5,409 nt of DNA from Campylobacter sp. (lineage in GTDB: Bacteria; Campylobacterota; Campylobacteria; Campylobacterales; Campylobacteraceae). Positions 1 through 5,409 of this stretch are shown here, one piece after another (position 1 is the stretch's first letter; each line of letters opens with the position of its first letter). The notes beneath the pieces are model-generated. The model was given only the letters and a program-made list of their open reading frames with translations. It ran no database searches and was not told the origin of the DNA. The stretch is taken from the NCBI GenBank assembly GCA_021203945.1, contig JAJQAF010000243.1, forward strand, positions 1-5,409, given 5' to 3'. Position numbers and translations under genes: made by a program.

Positions 1-1034
1 CAATAGGTCAAACCTACATAAATTTTTTCATTTACTTCGCGACGAAAGATTAATTCGTAGAGATTAAAAAGAATATGACCCCCGTCAAGAGCCGGTATGG
101 GAAGTAGGTTTAAAACGCCTAAATTTACCGATATTAGCGCTACTATGACAAGCAGTATATCCAGACTCATTTGTGCGGCTTTTGAAGTTATATCCGTTAT
201 TTGGACTATGCCGCCGACCTCTTTTAACGGGACTGAGCCGTTGATTAGTTTTTCAAAGCTGATAAAGATAAGCTTTGAGGCTTCAAGCGTTTCGTTAAAG
301 GCGTAAGATAGCGAGCTAAAGCCCGTGTTGTATATCCGAACCAAATCGCCTTTGGGTGATATTCCTATCAGCGGTTTTCGTATAGTCTCTTTGAATATAT
401 TTCTAGTTTCGCCTATTTTCGGAGTTAAATTTATATCTATTATTTTATCGCCGCGGCGGATTACGATATTAGTAGTTTGTAACGTTACTTGCTTGCTTAT
501 ATCGTCCCATTCGCGAATTTCAACTCCGTTTATTCGTAAAATTTTATCGTTTATTTGTAATCCCGCTTCTTCCGCCGCAGAATTTTGAGCTATATGCCCG
601 ATACTGGGAGCTAATTTATCGACTCCCGTAAAACCAAGCACCACATAAAGCAAAAACGCTAGTATAAAATTAAAAAACGGACCCGCAAATAAGATATAAA
701 TTCTACAAAGAGGCTTTAGCGTATTGTAGCTATCGGCATCGTAGTTTTTCGCCTTCGGATCGGTATCGTCTTGTCCTTTAAGTTGCACGTAACCTCCAAG
801 CGGAATGGCGCTAATGCAATAATCGGTATCCTTTATACGTTTAGTATAAATTTTATCTCCAAAACCGATACTAAAAGTATTTACGGCTACGCCTAAAGAG
901 CGAGCCGCCAAAAAATGCCCCAGCTCATGAAAAAACACCAAAAAACTAATCGAAAAAACGGTTACCAAAAAATAAAACGAATACGCCCAAAGTCCCAAGC
1001 CGAGCAAGATAAGCGTAAAAATCAAACTTTTCAA
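1..1034 (-). CDS. rseP: RseP-type intramembrane zinc metalloprotease (site-2 protease family), 3' end cut by window
   Basis: Visible are 344 codons; family members in Campylobacter are about 370 residues from memory, so roughly the last 25 are missing. It is an inner-membrane M50 protease that cuts transmembrane substrates. The zinc site is HELGH at residues 36-40 in the first hydrophobic region, and the third ligand is D317 in the LLPIPALDGG segment near the C-terminal membrane helix. A GPFFNF segment (118-123) starts the second membrane region. One PDZ domain spans about 140-206, including the AAEEAGL and NDKILRINGVE segments; E. coli RseP has two PDZ domains. The start is TTG at 1034: the pgsA stop lies in the same frame just upstream, so the gene cannot begin earlier, and AAAAGG sits 7 bases before the TTG. 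The gene follows pgsA by 3 bases and is probably cotranscribed. Family assignment is certain; the physiological substrate is unknown. Confidence 0.95.
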   Translation of the reverse strand, partial: MKSLIFTLILLGLGLWAYSFYFLVTVFSISFLVFFHELGHFLAARSLGVAVNTFSIGFGDKIYTKRIKDTDYCISAIPLGGYVQLKGQDDTDPKAKNYDADSYNTLKPLCRIYILFAGPFFNFILAFLLYVVLGFTGVDKLAPSIGHIAQNSAAEEAGLQINDKILRINGVEIREWDDISKQVTLQTTNIVIRRGDKIIDINLTPKIGETRNIFKETIRKPLIGISPKGDLVRIYNTGFSSLSYAFNETLEASKLIFISFEKLINGSVPLKEVGGIVQITDITSKAAQMSLDILLVIVALISVNLGVLNLLPIPALDGGHILFNLYELIFRREVNEKIYVGLTY

Positions 1035-1037
1035 ATT

Positions 1038-1583
1038 TTAGCCTTTTATCTGTTTGCTAATATATGCATAAACGTATTCAAAACCCGAATATATTGTCAA
1101 AAACGTAGCTACCCAAAGCAAAATTTCAGCTCCCCACCATTGCATGATGAGCCAACCGATAGCTATCATCTGAAATACGGTTTTTACCTTACCTGCCATT
1201 GAAGCGGCTACGTTTAGTCCTTCGCTAGCTATAACCACACGAAATCCCGTAATAAAAAATTCACGAATTAAGATAAGATAAACCGCCCATGCGTTTGCTC
1301 TATCCATCATCATTAGCCCTAAAAAAGCGGCTAAAATCAACATCTTGTCGGCAAGCGGATCTAAAATGGCACCGAGTTTCGTCTTTTGATCCCATTTTCT
1401 GGCAATATACCCGTCAAAAAAATCCGTAACGCTTGCTATAACGAAGATCAGCCCCGCAAAATAATTTATCCAGCTGATATGAACGTTTTGAAAATGTGTC
1501 GGTGCGTTTATCAATATGTAAAACATCAACGGCGCAAGCAAAATTCTAAAAAACGCAAGCGCATTCGGTAAATTTAGACTCAT
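1038..1583 (-). CDS. pgsA: CDP-diacylglycerol--glycerol-3-phosphate 3-phosphatidyltransferase
   Basis: This 181-residue integral membrane enzyme joins CDP-diacylglycerol and glycerol-3-phosphate to give phosphatidylglycerol phosphate, the committed step to phosphatidylglycerol and cardiolipin. The CDP-alcohol phosphatidyltransferase signature is complete: D54, D57-G58, A61-R62, G71, D75 and D79 with the canonical spacing D-x2-DG-x2-AR-x8-G-x3-D-x3-D. The N-terminal NLPNALAFFRI segment (residues 4-14) matches the typical start of PgsA. Several hydrophobic stretches (about 8-25, 39-53, 85-100, 130-150, 153-165) fit a polytopic membrane protein, and the length is usual for the family. The ATG overlaps the stop of the preceding SDR gene as ATGA. 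No good Shine-Dalgarno lies at normal distance, only GGCGG about 12 bases upstream, so translation is probably coupled to the SDR gene. PgsA is favoured over phosphatidylserine synthase by the NLPN start and compact size. Confidence 0.95.
   Translation of the reverse strand: MSLNLPNALAFFRILLAPLMFYILINAPTHFQNVHISWINYFAGLIFVIASVTDFFDGYIARKWDQKTKLGAILDPLADKMLILAAFLGLMMMDRANAWAVYLILIREFFITGFRVVIASEGLNVAASMAGKVKTVFQMIAIGWLIMQWWGAEILLWVATFLTIYSGFEYVYAYISKQIKG
1042..1047 (-). promoter_or_regulatory. Ribosome binding site of rseP
   Basis: AAAAGG on the minus strand in the last pgsA codons, 7 bases before the TTG at 1034. It supports that TTG over the later in-frame TTG at 1025. Confidence 0.65.
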
Positions 1584-2362
1584 TTAAACGTTGTACCGCC
1601 GTCGATTATGAAAGTATGTCCTGTTACCCAGCCGGCTTTGCTTGAACATAAAAACAAACATGCCCCGGTAAGATCTGTAGGCTGCCCCATGCGATTTAAC
1701 GGGCTAAGTTTCGCCGTCATATCGCGCACTTCTTCGTAGTTTGTGAAAGCTCTAAGCGCATCGGTTTCTATCGGACCTCCGCTTACGACATTGACACGGA
1801 TATTTTTATTACCGAGTTCGGTCGCTGCGTATCGCGCCATAGCTTCAACGGCGGCTTTTGCCGTTCCGTGTCCGGCATAATTTTCTATATAGACCAAATT
1901 TCCCGTCGAGCTTAACGAGATAACGCTACCGCCGCCTACTTTTTCCATACGCTTTGCCGCCTCCTGCGTGCCTACGACGAAAGCATTTACCGTAGCGGTA
2001 AAGATATTGTTTATTCCGCGCGGCTTTAACTTCATAAATTTAGTATATCCGCCGGCTACGGCGCGTCCTGAAATGATAGCGTTAGATATAAAAAAATCAA
2101 CTCTATCAAAATCCTCGTCTATCTTTAGAAAAAGCTCTTTATATGTTTCGGGCTCAAGTATATTTAACGCATAAGCGCGAGCCTTTATCTTAAATTTTGT
2201 TTCAAGCTCTTTTGCCTGCACGTTTGCAAGCTCTTCGTTCGAGTTATAGGTAAAGGCTATATTTGCTCCGGCTTTTGCGAATTCTTCGACTATGGCTCGA
2301 CCGATTCCTCGCGTTCCGCCGCTAATTACCAGGGTTTTACCTAAAAATTCATTTCTATCCAT
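1580..2362 (-). CDS. FabL-like short-chain dehydrogenase, probable enoyl-ACP reductase
   Basis: This is a 260-residue classical-size SDR with a Rossmann fold. The dinucleotide loop is GGTRGIG (residues 15-21) near the N-terminus. The active site is a SLSS strand (149-152) followed by Y162 and K169, separated by six residues. Most SDRs have Y-x3-K; Y-x6-K marks enoyl-ACP reductases of the FabI and FabL types. The segment around ENY...AKAAVEAMARY, the following VSGGPIETDALRAF and the C-terminal DGG closely resemble Bacillus subtilis FabL as I remember it. The likely reaction is NAD(P)H-dependent reduction of trans-2-enoyl-ACP in fatty-acid synthesis. Orthologues are often annotated as 7-alpha-hydroxysteroid dehydrogenase or oxidoreductase, which this active site does not favour. 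I chose ATG at 2362: AAAAGGA lies 5 bases before it, while the in-frame TTG at 2365 would leave only 2 bases. It shares one base with the dapA stop (TGATG), indicating coupled translation. The SDR assignment is certain, the enoyl reductase role is inferred. Confidence 0.85.
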   Translation of the reverse strand: MDRNEFLGKTLVISGGTRGIGRAIVEEFAKAGANIAFTYNSNEELANVQAKELETKFKIKARAYALNILEPETYKELFLKIDEDFDRVDFFISNAIISGRAVAGGYTKFMKLKPRGINNIFTATVNAFVVGTQEAAKRMEKVGGGSVISLSSTGNLVYIENYAGHGTAKAAVEAMARYAATELGNKNIRVNVVSGGPIETDALRAFTNYEEVRDMTAKLSPLNRMGQPTDLTGACLFLCSSKAGWVTGHTFIIDGGTTFK

Positions 2363-3255
2363 CAAAATCCTTTTATTTCATAATTTTTCATTACTTGTTC
2401 TATTTTTTTGAAATTTTCGCCACTAGGCTCGCAAAGCGGCAAGCGATACTCTAAATTTTCGATTAGTCCGGCTATATACATCGCCGCTTTTATCGGTATA
2501 GGATTGCTCTCGCAAAATAGTATTTTGTTTATATTATAAAGTTTATCGTTTATGGCTTTTGCCTTTATATATTCTTCTTCAAGCGCAAAATGCGTAAGCT
2601 GAGAGATATAATCGGGCAATAAATTTGAAGTTACCGAGATGACGCCCTTGCCGCCGTTTGAAAGAATAGGATAGTTTATCGCGTCCTCTCCGCTTATTAC
2701 GAGCAGTTCAGGTTCATGAGCCAGTAAATCGACGCATCTATCTATGCTCCCGGTGGCTTCTTTGATACCGAAAATATTTTTGCAATCCTTAAATAATCTA
2801 AAAACCGTATTCGGCAATATATCGACGCCTACGCGTCCGGGAACGTTATATAAAAGCACCGGAATATCGACGCTAGCGGCTATAGCTTTATAGTGTAGGT
2901 ATAGCCCTTCTTGAGTCGGTTTATTATAATACGGAGCTACGGATAATATACCGTCCGCACCGTGAGCTTGTGCGAATTTTGCTATTCCTATCGCCTCGTG
3001 AGTTGCGTTACTTCCGGCTCCGGCTAAGACCTTTACGCTTGTATTTTTACACGCATTTACCGCGATCTCTATGCAAATTCTATGCTCGTCATGCGTCAAA
3101 GTCGCGCTTTCGCCGGTCGTTCCTACGGGCACGACTACGTCTATGCCGTTTTTTATCTGTCTTTTTATAAGCTTTTCAAAGGATTGCTCATCTACTTTTC
3201 CGTTTTTAAAAGGTGTTATAAGCGCCGTCATCGCACCTTGAAGTATTGTTTTCAC
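2362..3255 (-). CDS. dapA: 4-hydroxy-tetrahydrodipicolinate synthase (dihydrodipicolinate synthase)
   Basis: This cytoplasmic 297-residue TIM-barrel lyase condenses pyruvate with aspartate semialdehyde, the first step of the lysine and diaminopimelate branch that feeds peptidoglycan. The Schiff-base lysine is K165 in FGIKEATG; the catalytic triad is T47 (GTTGES, 45-50), Y136 (LLYNVPGR) and Y110 (PYYNKP), and R141 is the substrate-binding arginine. By comparison with E. coli DapA, the residues that bind inhibitory lysine are all present: A51, H55, H58, N83, E87 and Y109. The enzyme is therefore predicted to be lysine-inhibited, as is known for the C. jejuni enzyme. The start is GTG at 3255 with AAAGGA 6 bases upstream, lying in the last codons of the M16 gene. 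The gap to that gene is 2 bases. The full length and intact motifs leave little doubt. Confidence 0.98.
   Translation of the reverse strand: MKTILQGAMTALITPFKNGKVDEQSFEKLIKRQIKNGIDVVVPVGTTGESATLTHDEHRICIEIAVNACKNTSVKVLAGAGSNATHEAIGIAKFAQAHGADGILSVAPYYNKPTQEGLYLHYKAIAASVDIPVLLYNVPGRVGVDILPNTVFRLFKDCKNIFGIKEATGSIDRCVDLLAHEPELLVISGEDAINYPILSNGGKGVISVTSNLLPDYISQLTHFALEEEYIKAKAINDKLYNINKILFCESNPIPIKAAMYIAGLIENLEYRLPLCEPSGENFKKIEQVMKNYEIKGF
2368..2374 (-). promoter_or_regulatory. Ribosome binding site of the FabL-like SDR
   Basis: AAAAGGA on the minus strand within the last dapA codons, 5 bases before ATG at 2362. This spacing favours the ATG over the TTG three bases upstream. Confidence 0.75.
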
Positions 3256-3257
3256 GT

Positions 3258-4499
3258 CTATTCCTTTCTTAGTATTATCGTCGTGGAATTTTGAGCCGTA
3301 AAATATTTTTTAGCCGTCTGTCGAATTGTTTTTTCATCTATCTTATCTATGTTTTTTTCAAATTCATAAAGCGGCTCGATACTACCTCTAGCCAAGTAGC
3401 TGCCATATAAATTCGCTACGCTTGAAGCGCTGTTAAACGAATAGATAAAGTCGCTTTTGATTAAATTTCTAACCTTTGTAACGTCATCTTTATCAATACT
3501 CTTTCGTTTTAGCTCATCAATAATTTTTAAAATTTCCGTCTCGACATTTTCTGCGTTGATATTCGGATTGCAAACGGCAAGGAAAATGAATAAATTTTGA
3601 TCTATGCTTGCCATATTGTAAGCGTAAATTTGATTTACAAGTTGAAGTTCGTCTATCAGAATTCTTTGTAAAATAGAGCTTTTGCCGCTACTTAGATATT
3701 CGCTTAACGCGTTTAACCCTATTTGATCGGCATGATCAAACGGCGGAATTTTATATGCGATAGCTATCATTTGAGTTTGACTATCTTTGTGGATTATTGC
3801 GCGTTTCGCACCGTCTTGCATCGGCTCTACGCAGTGAAATTTCGGAAGCGGTTTTGTATTTTTGATATGTTCGAATTTCTCTTTAGCGAGAGCTAAAGCC
3901 TTTTTTTTATCAACGTCGCCGCTTATGATTAAGATTGCGTTTTGCGGCTGATAGTAGGTCGAGTGAAAATCTCTTATATCATCAATACTCCAGTTTTCTA
4001 TGTCTTTTATAAAGCCTATCGGCGTCCAATGATACGGATGATATATAAAAGCGTGGTTAAATAGGCGAAAATATAAATATCCTATCGGATTGTTATCCGT
4101 TCGCCATCTACGCTCTTCATGCACTACTTCGCGCTCGGGCTGAAATTCTTTATCTTTTAGGCTTAAATTTTCCATCAATTCGGCAAAAAGCTCAAGTGAT
4201 TTTTGCAAATTTTGATTTGACGATTTTATATAGTAATGGGTATAATCAAAGCCCGTGCTGGCGTTATCTACGCCGCCGAAACCTTTCACTATCTCATCGA
4301 ATTTGCCGGCTTTTAAATTTTTAGTAGATTTAAAATTTAGGTGTTCAAGCATATGAGCTATGCCGCTTTTGCCCATAGTTTCGTTTCTTGAGCCGACTTT
4401 GTAAAATATATCCGTGCTTATGACTTTTGAGCCTTTATTGACCGGTATATGATAGATCTCTAATCCGTTTTTTAGCTTTAGTTTATTAAATTTTATCAA
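3258..4499 (-). CDS. M16 family zinc peptidase (PqqL/mitochondrial processing peptidase-like)
   Basis: This 413-residue protein has two M16 repeats, about 1-200 and 220-413. The inverted zinc motif HxxEH is intact as HMLEH (49-53). The distal glutamates E122 and E129 are seven apart in an [10 protein letters not shown] segment, as in mitochondrial processing peptidase beta. It is therefore predicted to be an active zinc peptidase of the small M16B type. There is no signal peptide, so it probably acts in the cytoplasm. The C-terminal half is the non-catalytic repeat, with a SSGKSS loop (270-275), but the Arg/Tyr pair usual in the next helix reads I282 and N289. The start is TTG at 4499: AAGGG lies 6 bases upstream, overlapping the pyrD stop, and the [13 protein letters not shown] segment is the expected first strand. 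The next ATG (residue 42) would destroy the fold. The conserved position beside pyrD and dapA gives no clear function. The substrate is unknown, and older names such as PqqE or PqqL imply nothing about PQQ. Confidence 0.93.
   Translation of the reverse strand: MIKFNKLKLKNGLEIYHIPVNKGSKVISTDIFYKVGSRNETMGKSGIAHMLEHLNFKSTKNLKAGKFDEIVKGFGGVDNASTGFDYTHYYIKSSNQNLQKSLELFAELMENLSLKDKEFQPEREVVHEERRWRTDNNPIGYLYFRLFNHAFIYHPYHWTPIGFIKDIENWSIDDIRDFHSTYYQPQNAILIISGDVDKKKALALAKEKFEHIKNTKPLPKFHCVEPMQDGAKRAIIHKDSQTQMIAIAYKIPPFDHADQIGLNALSEYLSSGKSSILQRILIDELQLVNQIYAYNMASIDQNLFIFLAVCNPNINAENVETEILKIIDELKRKSIDKDDVTKVRNLIKSDFIYSFNSASSVANLYGSYLARGSIEPLYEFEKNIDKIDEKTIRQTAKKYFTAQNSTTIILRKE
3262..3267 (-). promoter_or_regulatory. 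Ribosome binding site of dapA
   Basis: AAAGGA on the minus strand, 6 bases before GTG at 3255 and inside the final Arg-Lys-Glu codons of the M16 gene. It decides the GTG start, since no in-frame ATG lies before residue 9. Confidence 0.8.
3881..3908. repeat. Perfect 7-bp inverted repeat next to an 8-base homopolymer, inside the M16 gene
   Basis: On the plus strand CTTTAGC, loop GAGA, GCTAAAG is followed by CC and eight T. This has the form of a short intrinsic terminator facing antisense transcription, with a GNRA-type loop. On the coding strand it is eight A, GG, then the same hairpin, encoding the Lys-Lys-Lys-Ala-Leu-Ala stretch at residues 198-203. The symmetry is seen directly; any function is inferred, and chance within lysine- and alanine-rich codons is possible. 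Confidence 0.5.
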
Positions 4500-4505
4500 T
4501 TTTAA

Positions 4506-4510
4506 CCCTT
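4506..4510 (-). promoter_or_regulatory. Ribosome binding site of the M16 peptidase gene
   Basis: AAGGG on the minus strand, overlapping the pyrD TAA stop and 6 bases before TTG. It supports the non-ATG start at 4499 and places the two genes in one translational unit. Confidence 0.75.
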
Positions 4511-5409
4511 ATTTTTTTATATCAGCACCGATTGCTTCATTTATGTCGCTAAAGCCGTCGTGCTGGAGCAATTGTAAAATTTCATTATTTATATCAAGGC
4601 AAATTTTCGGTCCTTTATATATAAAACTTGTAAAAATTTGAACCAAATTAGCACCCATTTTTATACGCTCGTAAGCCTCTGCGCCGCTATCAATACCGCC
4701 GCACGCTATTAAAATCGTCTTTCCGAAAAGCTCTTGTGCGACCGCTTTAAAAATTTCTCTTGATTTTTGCGTTATGACCTTGCCGCTCAGACCGCCGAAA
4801 TCCTTTAAATTTTGTGAATTCGAAAGCGAATAATCAACGCTGGTATTTGATATTATTATGCCGCTTGCCCCGCTATCTACGGCGCATTTGCAAAGCTCGA
4901 TCGCTTTTTCATGGCTCATGTCGGGTGAAATTTTAAGAATTATAGGTTTTTTAGTAAGCGGATTTATGCGAGAAAAAAGCTCGCCTATAAAGCCGCTTTC
5001 TTGCAAATCGCGCAAATTAGGCGTGTTCGGTGAGGAGATATTGATAACAAAGCTATCGCATATTTCGCTAAATTCTCGCACTAAAATTTCATAATCGTCA
5101 ATAGCGTTTTCGTTCGGCGTAATTTTATTCTTACCGATGTTTGCCCAAAGAGGAATGACGAAAGGATAGCTTTTTTTGACCCTTCGCTTTATAATTTCGC
5201 AACCTTGATTGTTAAAGCCCATCGCATTTTGGATGCTTTGCTCTTGTATCAATCTAAAAAGACGAGGTTTATCGTTGCCCGCTTGCGGTTTTGGAGTAAA
5301 TGTGCCGAATTCAAGATGCCCGAATCCCAGCGCGCAAAGAGCGGGTAGCATAGTAGCGTTTTTATCAAACCCGCCTCCGATACCGACAGGATTATTGTAT
5401 ATGCTGCCT
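4509..5409 (-). CDS. pyrD: Dihydroorotate dehydrogenase (quinone), class 2, 5' end cut by window
   Basis: Visible are 299 codons reading in from the right edge in the frame starting at 5408; by comparison with E. coli PyrD about 50 N-terminal residues, the membrane-associating part, lie outside. The enzyme oxidises dihydroorotate to orotate at the inner face of the membrane, passing electrons from FMN to quinone. Numbering from the first visible codon, GFDKN (13-17), GTFTPKPQAGNDKPRLFRL (35-53) and MGFNN (63-67) are diagnostic. NISSPNT at 123-129 contains the catalytic base S126, equivalent to E. coli S175, which marks class 2 (class 1 uses Cys). KISPD, ISNTS, GGLSG, ACGGI and the C-terminal FTSFIYKGP segment complete the FMN site. 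The FMN-contacting stretch reads GIGGGFDKN where the usual form is GLAAG. An ATG at 5351 lies inside the conserved core, so it is not the real start. The TAA stop overlaps the ribosome binding site of the M16 gene. Confidence 0.97.
   Translation of the reverse strand, partial: GSIYNNPVGIGGGFDKNATMLPALCALGFGHLEFGTFTPKPQAGNDKPRLFRLIQEQSIQNAMGFNNQGCEIIKRRVKKSYPFVIPLWANIGKNKITPNENAIDDYEILVREFSEICDSFVINISSPNTPNLRDLQESGFIGELFSRINPLTKKPIILKISPDMSHEKAIELCKCAVDSGASGIIISNTSVDYSLSNSQNLKDFGGLSGKVITQKSREIFKAVAQELFGKTILIACGGIDSGAEAYERIKMGANLVQIFTSFIYKGPKICLDINNEILQLLQHDGFSDINEAIGADIKK

Noticed and set aside
97..588. Two plus-strand open frames opposite rseP
   Set aside because: Both lie antisense to the PDZ and C-terminal regions of rseP, whose frame is open and motif-rich throughout.
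915..1202. Plus-strand open frame of 95 codons across the rseP/pgsA junction
   Set aside because: It is antisense to two genes with complete family motifs, has no ribosome binding site, and its Lys/Gln-rich translation resembles no protein; it mirrors the coding strand's composition.
1313..1334. TTAGCC / GGCTAA inverted repeat in pgsA as a possible terminator
   Set aside because: The stem is only 6 bp with a 10-base loop, no T run follows on either strand, and it lies mid-gene in conserved codons.
2363..2365. TTG as the start of the SDR gene
   Set aside because: It leaves only 2 bases after the Shine-Dalgarno, while the adjacent ATG at 2362 has 5 and is a stronger codon.
2970..3294. Overlapping plus-strand frames rich in Arg, Leu and Phe opposite the start of dapA
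   Set aside because: They are shadows of dapA; the biased composition comes from reading conserved dapA codons in reverse, and no start signal is present.
4512..4518. Seven-T run at the end of pyrD as a terminator
   Set aside because: It encodes the final lysines as an A run on the transcribed strand, and no stem precedes it; the M16 ribosome binding site follows directly.
5349..5351. ATG at 5351 as the start of pyrD
   Set aside because: The frame stays open to the window edge, and the upstream codons encode the conserved NPVG and GFDKN core of the FMN site.

Overview
This window carries six closely packed genes, all on the minus strand. In the direction of transcription (right to left) they are pyrD (5' end cut off by the window), a small M16 zinc peptidase, dapA, a FabL-like short-chain dehydrogenase, pgsA, and rseP (last codons cut off at position 1). 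The gene order, lysine-rich AT-biased coding style and protein sequences point to Campylobacterota, most likely Campylobacter. From memory, C. jejuni has the block pyrD / M16 peptidase / dapA / SDR as Cj0804-Cj0807, with pgsA-rseP elsewhere as Cj1067-Cj1068. Helicobacter pylori has a comparable pyrD-to-pgsA block near HP1011-HP1016. GC content is uneven and around 40 percent by eye. I cannot name the species.

Layout: pyrD runs from the right edge to 4509. After 9 bases comes the M16 peptidase (4499-3258), after 2 bases dapA (3255-2362), then the SDR, which shares one base with dapA (TGATG). Next is pgsA, which overlaps the SDR by four bases (ATGA). Last is rseP, 3 bases after pgsA, reading off the left edge. 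No gap is longer than 9 bases, so there is no room for an intergenic promoter or terminator, and a single polycistronic transcript is the simplest reading. No RNA gene, mobile element, CRISPR array or long repeat was seen.

The genes serve core metabolism and the cell envelope. PyrD makes orotate for pyrimidines. DapA opens the lysine/diaminopimelate branch that feeds peptidoglycan. The SDR probably reduces an acyl substrate in fatty-acid synthesis. PgsA makes phosphatidylglycerol phosphate. RseP is an intramembrane metalloprotease, and the M16 protein is a soluble zinc peptidase. Three of the five visible start codons are not ATG (TTG, GTG, TTG), and each has a well-placed Shine-Dalgarno sequence inside the preceding gene or at its stop.

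I see no clearly new biological system; this is a housekeeping operon. The points most worth a second look are the FabL-type Y-x6-K active site in the SDR, the apparent loss of the Arg/Tyr pair in the C-terminal half of the M16 peptidase, an A8 run plus perfect hairpin at that peptidase's domain boundary, and an RseP whose usual sigma-E circuit is thought to be absent from this group.
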